This document shows, in pieces, positions 9,014 to 18,647 of a stretch of 24,328 nt of DNA. The first letter of the stretch is position 1; each line of letters begins with the position of its first letter. The DNA is from Chara braunii (Eukaryota > Streptophyta > Charophyceae > Charales > Characeae). Position numbers and translations under genes: made by a program. The stretch lies in assembly GCA_003427395.1 (NCBI GenBank), contig BFEA01000479.1, forward strand, positions 114,268 through 138,595, read 5' to 3'. The notes under the pieces are model-generated. The model was not told the DNA's origin. It was given only the letters and a program-made list of their open reading frames with translations, and ran no database searches.

Positions 9014-9109
9014 TTAGCGTGACACAGCCTGAGGGTTAGCTAACCCTCTTTTCACTTCCTCCTTAGCAAGTTTGTCCATATTATACACGTTCTCGTCATT
9101 CTCATATCT
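9014..9109 (-). CDS. Possible terminal exon (31 codons)
   Basis: On the minus strand a good pyrimidine-rich acceptor (GCTTTCTGTCTGCAG) ends at 9110. It is followed directly by 31 open codons of charged, ordinary-looking protein ending in TAA at 9014-9016. It starts 44 nt after the stop of the acidic ORF on the same strand, so it may be the last exon of that gene. However, the only donors I see would make a very short intron (about 58 nt), and the join is not established. Confidence 0.25.
   Translation of the reverse strand, partial: RYENDENVYNMDKLAKEEVKRGLANPQAVSR
9031..9048. repeat. Perfect 18-bp palindrome
   Basis: GAGGGTTAGCTAACCCTC is fully self-complementary. It overlaps the coding part of the possible terminal exon. 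It could be a protein-binding site or chance; nothing else marks it. Confidence 0.6.
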
Positions 9110-9153
9110 CTGCAGACAGAAAGCAGCGATCCTTTTCAATGCTAAGTCAACAC

Positions 9154-10068
9154 CTAGTTCCTATTACTGCCTTGCGCCTCGTCTCGCCTAGTTCCTTGTC
9201 CACTCCGTTCCTCGGCAGGCTTCCTAACCCTCAGGCCGTAGGTCTCGAACTCTCTTTTCATCCTTACAATTTTATGCAACTCAGCCTCGTTGAAAAAATT
9301 CAGTGGTGTGGCTTTCATCCCTGCCCTTGCGAGTTCCCGAGTCTTGATAATTCATTCGTGCTTGATTGCATTGGTCCATTGCTGAAACCAATGACTAGGC
9401 GTTGGCCCGAATTCGTCCTCCCATCTGAAAGCCTCATCGCCTGGTTGATGCATCGGAAGCCGCCTCTCTTCCGTAGGCCTTGAGATCTCATCCCTCTCAT
9501 CCCCGCTGCTGATTTCTATGACTTCTCGCACATCCTCCTCGTCGTCCCCCTCGTCTTCAGTCTGTATGGGGCTATACCCACCAGCAAGGTTCTTTGGATC
9601 GTAGGTAAAAGGGATCTCTATCCCCGTCCCATACCCCTCGCAATTGCCGTAACCGCTTCGTCCTTCAAGCGGGCTCTCCCTTTTCTCCTCGTCCTCCTCA
9701 CGTTCGTCGCGCATACCTTGTCCCCCCCCGCTTTCCCCATGCCAAGTCTCACGTCGTTCGCCCCTGTTGGCCCCTTCCTCGTTAGAGACCCGAGCCTTAT
9801 CTCCCACTTCTGTGTTGCCTCCTTCTTCCACATTTGCCCTTCCCTTTTCGCCCTCACTGTCGGATGATATTTCTATACTTTCTCCCTTGCGGAGGGGTAA
9901 GGGTTTCCTACACAAACATTTCCTTCCACCCCTGCCTACCACTGGCCGGCCCATGAGCCCAATGCACAATTTTCTCTTCGCCGTCCTTCTCCCTTGGCTT
10001 GGTCCAGCGTCTTCCCCTCCGGTAGGCCTGTTGATTGCCCCGCTGTCGTTCTCGTTGCCGAATTTCAT
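9154..10068 (-). pseudogene. Acidic ORF with two SUMO-interaction-like motifs
   Basis: This ORF begins at ATG 10068, 370 nt downstream of the pol stop on the same strand, and runs to TAG 9154-9156 with one in-frame TGA at 9352-9354. The 65 codons after that TGA are open and protein-like, so I take the TGA as a lesion; the intact part is about 238 codons. The product is hydrophilic, rich in Glu, Gly, Arg and Ser. Two segments, ESIEISSDSEGE and REVIEISSGDERDE, have the classic SUMO-interacting layout of a short Ile/Val core followed by Ser and acidic residues. The C-terminal part (TPLNFFNEAELHKI, then basic residues) looks folded. The open frame extends upstream to about 10137 without an ATG. 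Position after integrase is where env-like or accessory ORFs sit in some retroelements, but no transmembrane segment or signal peptide is present. Function is unknown. Confidence 0.5.
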
Positions 10069-10142
10069 TTTTGTCTTTTCTCGTTTTACTCCTAAGCCCT
10101 GTATAACAAAACAACACCCGCAATGTCCCTCATACACTTACG

Positions 10143-10158
10143 CCTCCCCCCCCCCCTT
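10143..10158 (-). promoter_or_regulatory. Candidate polypurine tract
   Basis: On the minus strand AAGGGGGGGGGGGAGG lies 281 nt after the pol stop, where plus-strand priming by a retroelement would use a polypurine tract. TGTATGAGGG, a possible LTR start, follows closely. No second copy of the following sequence was found elsewhere in the window, so an LTR is not demonstrated, and the run may simply be a homopolymer. Confidence 0.25.
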
Positions 10159-10438
10159 AGGCCGGTAGACATTCCCAGAATGCACCTAGTATCCCTCGCA
10201 TCACGCCCTTTTTATGCATGCGAATGCGTCGTTCGTGATGACCCCATATTTTTCCCGTCAAAAACTATGGTACAATGCCCCAAACATCCCTTCCCGTTGT
10301 CACACAAGCCAGATATTGCAACCCCCAAGTCATGCTACCTTTCAACCTCAGTCAGTCCAAGCCAAAGCACCAGTCCCAAAAAAATGACAGTCCCACGAAC
10401 ATGATCAGAGACAAACCATAGTGTGGGCAAGGCTGTGG

Positions 10439-11545
10439 TTAGTCTTTAGCTTGTGGCTCTTCTGTTTCCTTATCTTCGGCCTCCTGAAGCCATTGTTCCA
10501 ATGGGTCCCGACTTAGAAACCTGACCAGTCGTTGCCCCAGGAAGGGCCCTTTCAATCCAGTTTCATCCAAATCTTCCAGTTCGAAGGTGTTCAGTCCCAC
10601 CCGCTTGGCGACCCGGTAGGGTAGGGGCCTTTAAACCTCCTTCCCAACTGTCCCGACCAAGTACTTTCTAGTGCCGAGTTCCTTAGCAGTACCATCTCCC
10701 CCACCTGAAGTGACTCCTTTCTCACATTCTTGACCTGGTCCCACCTTGCTTTGTCCCTCATTCTGCTGTCCAGCACCCGGCTGGCGATGTCTTCCATGAC
10801 CTCCTTATTCTTAAGGATTTGTTGACATCTTGCCTCGATTAACTCTTCAGTGGTCATTTGTGGATCATTATCAAACCTATTACAGGTAGGTACCAAGGCT
10901 TCCACAGGAAAGTCGATCTCTCTTCCATACCAAAGCTCTGTCGAGATACATCCTGTTGTCCTTTTAGGAGTCATATTCTCTGCAAAAACAGCCTGCTTAA
11001 GATACCTAGACCAGTTCCCCAGATGGTCTGCTGCGAGCTTTGCAATCGTGTTCTTCAAGGTTCGATGCCCCCTTTCCACCGGCGCATTGGCCTCAGGGTG
11101 ATACGGCTCAATGAGTTTGATCGGTACGCAGAGTCTCTTAAGCATCCCCAATACTTCTTGGTTCACAAATTTCGTCTCATTGTCTGCTATAAACCTCCTG
11201 ACGAACGGGTGCCTTAATTAGAAGTCTTCTATCCAATCCGCCGCACTCCTCCCTGTCTTTTTCTTGAGGGCGACTGCCTCCACGAACCCACTCAAGTTGT
11301 CTCGCGCATCTAGGATATACCTGTATCCATCCGTTGATACAGGCATGACCGCAAGGTCGAGATGGACCAGATGTCCCGGCCTTAGCACCCGCGTTGGTCT
11401 AAGCGGCTCGAAGACTCGTACCGAGCTTCGTTCTTGGCAAATAAGGCAAGTCTGGCAGTATATGGCGACCATGCCTGCCATGCCTGACCAATAATAGAGC
11501 GGCGTTATCTTTGCAAGTGTTCTTTTGGAAGATCGATGTCCTTCC
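10439..11545 (-). pseudogene. pol: Integrase domain of pol
   Basis: The N-terminal zinc-binding residues are visible as a His pair (AMHDG, then GHR after a 1-nt frame change at about 11540) and Cys pair (YCQTCLIC). The catalytic core follows: Asp in VHLDLAVMP, Asp in FIADNETKF, and Glu in the region PYHPEANAPVERGHR, the D,D,E set of retroviral-type integrases. In-frame TAA at 11218-11220 interrupts the core just before the second Asp, at a position that ends a EDF segment. A further 1-nt deletion in a C run near 10610 shifts the C-terminal domain, which then reads to TAA 10439-10441 with an acidic tail. I see no chromodomain. The enzyme would insert element DNA into the genome; this copy cannot be made intact. 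Confidence 0.85.
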
Positions 11546-13802
11546 GCCCATCGTGCATTGCCTGAATAACGACTACTTGCCTAGACCTTCCGCACACAAC
11601 CCTTCTGGTCATAGCACCTTCCTCCCTCCGGATCAAATGCCCGCCCCTTAGGACGTACCTTTCGACTTCTTCTCTTGCCTTAATACTGACTTCCGTAGGT
11701 TGTTTGTTTCCTACCAACAACAAGTCGATCTCCCGAAAGAGCCCTTCGTATGATTGGACATAGAAAAACTCCTCTCCTTCCTTGCCCCCATCCGTTCCTT
11801 CCTGCATCTGATTTACCACCCATTGCAACTCTTTCCTTTCCCAAGATTTCACTAAGCTCATCACTGCTTCCTGGCCCCCTTCGACCGCCATTGCTATCAG
11901 CTCCTCCTTCGGTCCTACTATCGCTCCCCATGAGTCATTTTCCTCTCTGCGTCCTCGAGTGGTAACTGGTCCTTCTCTAAGTTCTGTTAGTACGGCAGGT
12001 GCCCCTTTCTCCAAAGTCTGGATCAATAGTTCTCCCGATGTGCATTCTCCGCTCATCATTTCGTTATCCACCGCAAGAGTTCCTTCTTCGTATTCGAGGA
12101 AGGCGTCTATGGGCTCTGCATCCTCCATCCCTTCGGGAGTGATGCAAACCCGACTCAGCCAATCTGCCTTGTTACGGATTCCAGTAATCCGTTCGATCTT
12201 GTAATCGAACTGCCAGATGAATCCTACCCATATTCCTACCGTCGGAGCTATAGGCCTGTAATTCCTTAGGGCCCCTGCGACATTCGTCGGATCGATCCTG
12301 AAGATGAACCGCCTCCCAAATAGGTATGCCTGGAAGGTCTTAAGGCAATGCAGGATGGCTAGGACTTCCTTCTTAAATTATGAGTATCGCCGTTCTGCGG
12401 AGTTTAGGGTTCTACTTTCGAACCTAATTGGCCTCTCTTTTCCTCCCTTATCCCTTTGAATCAACACACCTTCTATGGCCAAAGGTCCTCCATCCGTCTC
12501 TAGGATGAAGGGTCGTCCCACTTCGTCATTAAAACAAGGCGCGGACAAGGCGACTGTCTCAGATGTCAGTATGTCATTGAGCCTTTGGACAGCCCCTTCT
12601 CGCTCCTCCGTCCAATCCATGGTTCCTTCTTCCCTTATCATAGCCCGGATAGGCTCAACAATCTTGGCAAAGTTCTTAATGAAGATCCTCCAAAAGCCGA
12701 CTACGCCTAGGAATGCCCTTACCTCCGTCGTCGTGCGCAGTGGCGTCGGCCATCGTGATATCTTATCGGTCTTTGTCGGATCCGGCTTCTTGCCGTAAGC
12801 ACCGCAACGAAATCCTAGTATAGTTATCTCTGGTACTGCTAGGATACTCTTTGGTCCACTGGCCGTAATGTTGTATACTAGGAACCGGCGGAGTAAGTCC
12901 TTGTTGTCCTGCAGGTGGTCCCACACAAAACGTCGGATCCCTGGCTGGACTTCCGTCTCGTCCTTTTCCTGCGCGCCTTTGATCGGATTGTCATCGATGT
13001 AAGGTTCACTTTTTTCAGGGAGCATGTCCTCGGCCACGACGAGCATCCTGCGTTGCGCTTTGGCCACCACGTTTGTGAATCCCATAGGTGTCACCTGCAT
13101 CTGTAGCTAGCCTACGGGGGTGTGCATAGCGGTGTATGACCTGTCCCGAACATCCAATGGAAGTTGGTCGTACCCTGAGTACAGATCTATCAGGGAGTAA
13201 ATGCTCCGACCGACGTGCGATTCTGCTAATAAGTCAGCCTAAGGTAGCGAGCCAGCATCGCGGATGGTTACCGAATTTAACTTCTGCAATTCCTAAATCC
13301 ACCTTAGTGTCTTGTTAGGCTTCCGAAAGACGAACCACCCATTTGCGTATGGCGATGTCGTAGGCTCCGCAACGAAGGAGTCCATCTTCGCTCGGAGGAG
13401 GTCTGTTACTTCTGCCGCTATCCCAAATTCATAGGATGACCCTTTGTCATTCCAGCACTCATGTTCTACTGTGTGGATTCTGACCGGAGGGATCAACTTC
13501 GCATCCAGTCGTCCCTTCTGGTGATCACTAAAGGCAAACGCCAGATGAAATTCCTGACAGGTCCTTTTGATCAGGCGGTTTTCTTCTTCCGTTAGGAATC
13601 CGTCTATCCGTATCTTCATTGTGTCCCCTACCTCATCTGGTATCCGATGTCCCTCCGTCGCCCTTCTTTCTCGGATCACTCGAAGGACCTCTTCCTCCTT
13701 CTCCATAGCCTCTTCTTTTGATGTCTCTAGCAGGATCGAGACCGGTTTTGCTTTCTTCCCTACCGCCTTGTACTTTCGAATACTTCCTTCCGGGATCTTT
13801 CT
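11505..13802 (-). pseudogene. pol: Reverse transcriptase and RNase H domains of pol
   Basis: One frame covers the linker, RT, RNase H and a connection to integrase. RT signatures: GWFVFRKPNKTLRW, SLIDLYSGYDQ (first catalytic Asp), VTPMGFTN, and YIDDNP (13001-12990) as the YxDD active site. RNase H signatures: ETDGGP, FKKEVLAIL, RIDPTNV and NKADWLSR, carrying the four expected acidic residues. In-frame stops are TAG 13293-13295, 13239-13241 and 13107-13109 and TAA 12378-12380. The last falls between RRYS and FKKEVLA inside RNase H. Segment 12128-11505 is a connector without a named domain. Upstream, between protease and RT, the frame changes twice, near 13880 and again at a T run near 13800. 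The enzyme would copy element RNA into DNA; this copy is inactive. Confidence 0.9.
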
Positions 13803-13875
13803 CCTAAAAAATGAACAGCCGGAATTGCCCCCGTCGCCTGTATGACTCGTGGTTGAATACTAACTAATTTCTCAT

Positions 13876-14658
13876 TCAGGCAATATCTTTTTGCACCTCT
13901 CTTTTGACATTGGCCAAGGCTGCCGAACCCACTCCTACCTTGTGGTATCTGAGGGCCTTGATGAATTGCAATAGATCGGGGATCTCGAGTGCGATTTCCG
14001 GTATGTCTACGCGCACTTCTTTCCGTTTGGGCAGGCTAGCACCAAGTTCGACCTCTGACTCCTTTTCTGCTACCATAACACACAGGACTTCGTCCTCCTG
14101 CCTCCTCTTCTTCTGGGGCAGGTCCATCTTTATCCACTCCTTATTGTTGAACGCTTCCTCAATCATGATTTTTACCCTTTCTCTCATACCCTCCATCCGT
14201 GCAAAAACCCCTTTTCGTGTGCTATCCTCGAATGACGGCGACCATGTTGCCAATTTCCCCCTCGGGGGGTCTTCTCCCATTCCAAGGACTCGGAGGAGCT
14301 CTCCCCGGTCGGTCACCGGGTCCTCTATGTCTACCATGTATGAGCCATCGTGCAAGTGCATGCCTATCATCTCTACGTTCGTGCACCACGGTCTCCCGAG
14401 GATTATGTCGTGATCCATTTCCTCTATTACGGTCATCCGCTGAAATGACCAGATTGATTCCCTGACCCCTGCCTTTATAGCACACTTCGTGACGTACCCA
14501 GCGAACGGGATTTCCCTGCCAGCTCCCCGGATGCTCCCTGTTACTTCCTTGTTTACCGTACATCGCGTGATCGTTGCGAAATCTCTTCTTATAAGGGTGA
14601 TTTCTGCCCTCCCGTCTACTAATGCGTTGGTGTGATGACTTCCGATCTGGATTTTCAA
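13876..14658 (-). pseudogene. pol: Retropepsin-like protease region
   Basis: Aspartic protease fold signatures are HHTNALVD..AEITLIRRDF, a flap-like segment with GAGREIPFAGYV, and DHDIILGRPW, the C-terminal ILGR motif of retropepsins. The active site should read Asp-Ser/Thr-Gly-Ala, but here it reads D-G-R-A (GAC GGG AGG GCA), so the catalytic triad is broken. It lies in a different frame from gag, about 26 nt after the gag stop. The open frame runs upstream past TTG 14658 without an ATG, so the domain was expressed as part of a polyprotein. It ends in TGA 13876-13878, after a charged tail that is probably a linker. Confidence 0.8.
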
Positions 14659-14683
14659 TTTCCCTACGGGTAGCGCATGAAAG

Positions 14684-16150
14684 CTAAGCTTCGTCCTGGG
14701 GCGGGAGGGGGGGACGGGATACTTGCACCTGCATAACTAGTAACGCGCTCTCCATCCTTTCAATCTTGTTGTCGACTCCGTGCACCCGTTCGTGTAGACT
14801 TTCAATTCCCTTTTTCACCTTGTCGCCCGTCCTACTGGTCAAGTCTATAGTCTCCCCTTCCTTAAGCAAGGCCAATGTCTCGGTCACTACCGTCTTTTCG
14901 GCCAGATCCGTTACCGTACTGAAATCAACGTCCCTGATGTTTACAAATTTGCTCGTCTCTTGGTAAGCCGACAGGATCTTGTCTTTGTCGAACTCGGAGA
15001 ACTGTCTGAGGAAATACTTACTCATTATTCGATCCGTAACCCCGGGGATTCTTAGTGCTACCAAAGTAAATTCCCGTAGGAAGTCATTGTACGTTGCGAA
15101 GTTCTTTCTCTGGATTGCCGCTAAATCGGCCTCCGTTGCCATCTTTTCTGGTGCCAGATACTTTCTCATCATCACATCCCGGGTTTCTTTCCAAGACCGG
15201 CTTGCGGCTACGATAGCCATTATGTCCCGTCCTAGGCTCAACGACACATGATGTCCCAGGTAGTCCATTTCCTCCTCTTCGGTCCATTTCAACAGCGCAG
15301 CGAGGTTCTCCTAATCTATCAGGAATTGCGTGATGTTCGCCCCATCAAACGTCAACTTCTTCTTAGCATCCGCTAGGTAGCCTTGATTTTTGTTTAGTGC
15401 TCGCGCGAGGAACGACACTATCTTCTTAAGGACGCCCTCGGAGCTGCTGGCCTCGCCTGTCACAGTGTTATTCGGACCTTCATTGCCGGCCTTCTGTCCC
15501 TCCCTGGTTCTCGTAGTTCCTTCTGGGTCAAACCATCCCAACACTCTTTCCCTAAGGCTCCAGAGTCCTTCGCACCCTCGCGTCACTGCTGGCGCGGTCG
15601 ACAGGCGGGTAGCCCTACTATCTATGGCTGGCGGGGTCGTAGCCTTTTCCGCGTCCATCCCCGGAGAGTTCTTCCCTTCTTTCCTTCTTTTGCTCGGCGT
15701 TCCCCCACGGTCACTACCTTTATCCCCCTATCTAATCCCACCTCGATCGGTTCTCCGTTCGTCCCGGGGTTCCTCCTGCAGAGAGCCTTCTTCGTTCCCA
15801 GTCATCATTTCCTCAATCAATCTCGCCTTGTATTCCGCGGTCCTTTTGTCTATCTCGACTAGTCTACGCCTCGTATCCGTGACTCTTACTTTCTTAGACA
15901 TGACTCCCTCCGAGTTCCCGGGGTTTGTCCTATCCTTATTCCTGCCTTCCTTGGTCCCCTGAGTCCCCTGCCTGCTTCCCCCAGCTTTCCCCGAGCTTTA
16001 CCCTGTGAAGATCACCTTCCGGTTCCCTTTGGTACCATCCAGATTTATCGATTCTCTGTCCTTCTGCCCCCCTTCGCTTTGTGCGGCACTGCCTCCTAAG
16101 CCAGGTTCTTCTTCACTCTTATGATTATCTGTCTCCTCCTCCGTTGCCAT
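14684..16150 (-). pseudogene. gag: Gag-like protein
   Basis: One frame from ATG 16150 to TAG 14684-14686 (488 codons with stops read as residues), interrupted by TAA 15998-16000, TAG 15728-15730 and TAG 15311-15313. The N-terminal third is charged and low in complexity. From about 15400 it resembles a plant retrotransposon gag domain: LTFDGANITQFLID, the stop, ENLAALLKWTEEEEMDYL, then a helical stretch with RSWKETRDVMMRKYL and NFATYNDFLREF, and a C-terminal helix with regular hydrophobic spacing (GVDNKIERMESALLVMQVQV). No CCHC zinc knuckle is visible before the stop. Gag would form the cytoplasmic particle that packages element RNA. A GTG at 16192 extends the frame, but ATG 16150 is the first ATG. 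Confidence 0.75.
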
Positions 16151-16617
16151 TTTGCCTAATTTTGCATAAGCAAAAGAATTCCCAGGACACACGCAATGCG
16201 AGGCATTTTAGGTTTCCTAGGCTCCCAGCCCTGTTGGCTTATCTGTATAGCCTCCTTTCCCATCCTCGTTTCCTGATTGCACTTCCTTAAGGAAGAGCCA
16301 CGACTGGCCCTGCCGCTCAGCGGAGCTATGAGCGTGACTTGGCCTCCTTTATCACAAGCCTGTTTGTAGTGTCCTTGTCCCGTCGGGCCGATGCGAGGGA
16401 GTCCGGGTTAGGCATCCTGCTAGGGAAAGTCTTTCCAAGCGGTGTTTCCTATTTTTGACCTTCATGGTTGTCGTCAATCATTAGGAGTCTACCCCCTTCT
16501 TTGTTTTCCTAATTGGTTTTAGCCATCCGGGTCCGAGGCCCCTCTCTTATCCCTGTCGGCGAACTTCCGTACGCAGCGAACTATACTTGACCTGCCCTAT
16601 TGACTCACCTACGAAAG
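16151..16617. other. Spacer between ORF D and gag
   Basis: No open frame of note. I looked here for a 5' LTR end, a tRNA primer-binding site or a leader and saw none. If the four upstream ORFs are not part of the retroelement, its 5' LTR would have had to lie in these 467 bp. Confidence 0.5.
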
Positions 16618-17412
16618 CTAGTCCCGCTCTCGCCCTCGCGGCTCTTCTGGTTCGGTAGGCTCCTCGAATAGTTGAGCCACCCCCGTTAGATAATTCTCCC
16701 CTATCTCGATTTCCCTTTGGATTATGCGTTCGTGCCCAGCCTGGTCTAGCCAGGGCGCACGAAATATCAGGATATGGATGACCTCCAGTAACTCGTGGGC
16801 CCTGTTTCCCCAGAACGGCCCATGCCTCACGGCGACATCATAGAACATCCCGATGGTTAGAGAGGGAAAGTGGTCTGCCCACATTATTGCCGAGTCTGCC
16901 AGCTCTCGCGCCCTTGCGAGGCTCCCGAAGACGAGATCTATCATAAAACGGGGGACCCGACACCTCAGCGGCGTGGTTGGCGCTCTAAATTCACGTCATC
17001 CCCCCATTTCCACCCGGGTAAGTAAGCCCATGTTCCTTCTACCCCTGACTGATTGTCCTATCCGGGTCAACGTCCGGGCGGTCCTTTGAAAAATCGGCGC
17101 CAGCTCGTGACCTTGTGCTATCTCTACCCCCAACGAGTGTCAACCGATCTCAGGCAGATACATAGTCCCGGTAACTTCCAGATTGGAAAATAGATCGTCC
17201 CCGGGTCCTCGGTCGAGTCTCATCCCTGTCCACCGACATTCTACCAACATGAAGGTGGCGTCCCTCCCCAAGGCCACAGTCCGCCATTCTATATTGAACC
17301 CCCGATAAGTTGAACTCGACGGGAGGGATACTTCCCAGCGTCCACCGTTATTCCACGGCGGTCCGGGGTACCGGGGTTGGCGCGCCATTCGCACACGGGC
17401 CTGAAGTTCCAT
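16618..17412 (-). pseudogene. ORF D, fourth paralogue of an unknown family
   Basis: Starting at ATG 17412, which aligns with the start of ORF C, the frame spans 264 codons to TAG 16618. It is interrupted by TGA 17140-17142 and TGA 16996-16998, both in the same continuing frame. ATGs at 17466 and 17457 would add 15-18 residues. Family blocks in order: LVECRW, YLPEIG, EIAQGHELAPIF, VPRFMIDLVFG, FYDVAVRHGPFWGNRAHEL and NYLTGVAQLFE, with an acidic tail ending EPEEPRGRERD. ORF C has the matching tail TTPRGIEG. Not recognised as any known domain. It is the copy nearest gag, 467 bp upstream of it, and one of the two broken copies. No signal peptide or membrane segment is evident. Confidence 0.6.
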
Positions 17413-17550
17413 ATGCTCACGTCTTGCTGTCAGGGTTACCTCGGTGATTTCCTGCATGATCCACATAGAAAGTGTAACAGCCAATCCTTAGAAACTGTCC
17501 ACCTACTGCCCCCTTGTCCTTCGTGTTTTCATTTCCCTTTCTAGTCCCAA

Positions 17551-18342
17551 CTATCCCTCTATACCCCTGGGAGTGGTAGCCTCCTCGGGCTGTTCATACA
17601 GCCGGTAGAGATCATCTATGTAGGTCGCGCCCCGATCTACCTCTCGCCGGATGAATCTGCACATGGTCTCATCACTTATTTGCGGGACTCCTGGTCTAGT
17701 ATTCATCGCTGCTCGTAGAATGCAAAGCACCTCGCCCCCTTGTTCGTCCCCGAAAGACCCCATCTCTAGAAAGGCCCGATAGTACTCTCGATACATTATC
17801 GCTTTGTCAAAATTTAGCCTACTTATGGCAGTTATCGCCTGCTCCACTCGTTCTATGCCTCTCATTCGTCTTAGCAGGAAGGGCGGCAGAGTCATCCGTA
17901 CGATCTTATTCGGCAGCTCAAAGACCCCTGCTGCGGCGACTTTTACCTCAACCGTCACGTCATCTCGTTCCGGATCTGCAAACTCAAATCCCTCCTGCCA
18001 GGTTATTTGCCATGCTCCTTCGAACATTCGCAGGGGGTCATCCCCGGAAGCCAAAGCAATCCCAAAAGTCCCCCATTCCTCTTCCGACAGGTGTAAGGAT
18101 CCTGTCGCGTATACACGCCCTGGGCGTTTCAAGTCTACGGCCCCGAACTCCCCTCTCGCTCGCCATTCTAGCTTCACTACTAGGTACACCGTATCTTCCA
18201 CTAACTCTACCCCCACCCAGTCCATTACCGGATTGCCTACCGTATTTCTCGCCGGCAGGCTTATTTCGACCCCGCCCTCTGATATTCTTGGTGGCAGGAT
18301 CCCACGAGGTCTATCCGCCCAGAATGTCATTCGTCGGGTCAT
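17551..18342 (-). CDS. ORF C, intact paralogue of an unknown family
   Basis: Uninterrupted, 263 codons from ATG 18342 to TAG 17551; the frame is open upstream to about 18390 without another ATG. Blocks: VVKLEW at residues 55-60, HLSEEE 84-89, LASGDDPLRMFEGAW 97-111, LPPFLLRRMRG 152-162, YYRAFLEMGSFGDEQGGEV 187-205 and REVDRGATYIDDLYRLYE 233-250. The N-terminal half looks beta-rich (alternating hydrophobics around VEISLP and VYLVV). The C-terminal half looks helical. It is followed 84-138 bp later by ORF D, depending on D's start. I do not recognise the family. Positions of the blocks match ORF A almost residue for residue. Confidence 0.6.
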   Translation of the reverse strand: MTRRMTFWADRPRGILPPRISEGGVEISLPARNTVGNPVMDWVGVELVEDTVYLVVKLEWRARGEFGAVDLKRPGRVYATGSLHLSEEEWGTFGIALASGDDPLRMFEGAWQITWQEGFEFADPERDDVTVEVKVAAAGVFELPNKIVRMTLPPFLLRRMRGIERVEQAITAISRLNFDKAIMYREYYRAFLEMGSFGDEQGGEVLCILRAAMNTRPGVPQISDETMCRFIRREVDRGATYIDDLYRLYEQPEEATTPRGIEG

Positions 18343-18647
18343 CTCGCAATGTCTCCTTTCCTGCTTTCTTAGTCCGATCGCTGCACCCACCGAGATTTTA
18401 TGCCTTTCGTGTTTAAGTCTTTCAACCCTCCCTACTTATCGTACACTGGTTCTTGCCGCTATCCCCAACTCATACACATTCAATTTTACCCGGCCCCCAT
18501 TTTCCAGTTTCTGTCACTTTCCCCTTGTTTCGATCCTTATGCACCATCTACGGCCTAATGTACACATTCTCTTCTTATGTTACACCTTACTTCACAAGCA
18601 CCCTCTATACTCAGGCCTTTTCGCTGTGTTTGATTCCTTGGCCTCAT

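Larger units (their letters stand above)
9154..16150 (-). mobile_element. Decayed Ty3/gypsy-like element, internal region
   Basis: Order on the minus strand is gag (16150-14684), retropepsin, reverse transcriptase, RNase H, integrase (ending 10439), then an acidic ORF (to 9154). Integrase lying after RT-RNase H is the Ty3/gypsy (Metaviridae) order and rules out Ty1/copia. The pol frame has at least five frameshifts and several stops, so no functional polyprotein is made. LTRs, target-site duplications and a primer-binding site were looked for and not found. The boundaries given are those of recognisable coding sequence only; the 5' limit could extend to 20280 if the four ORFs upstream of gag belong to it. 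Confidence 0.75.

Noticed and set aside
10093-10137. A 43-nt intron (GTAAGT ... TTGTTATACAG) before the acidic ORF
   Set aside because: Both splice signals look good, but 43 nt is shorter than nearly all plant introns and no upstream exon is evident.
10439-16150. Reassigned stop codons (TAA/TAG read as Gln, as in some green algae)
   Set aside because: Several stops fall where Gln is plausible, but TGA stops also break good frames here (17140, 16996, 19138, 9352), frameshifts are present too, and TAA 11218 sits where Gln is not expected. Decay explains all of it.
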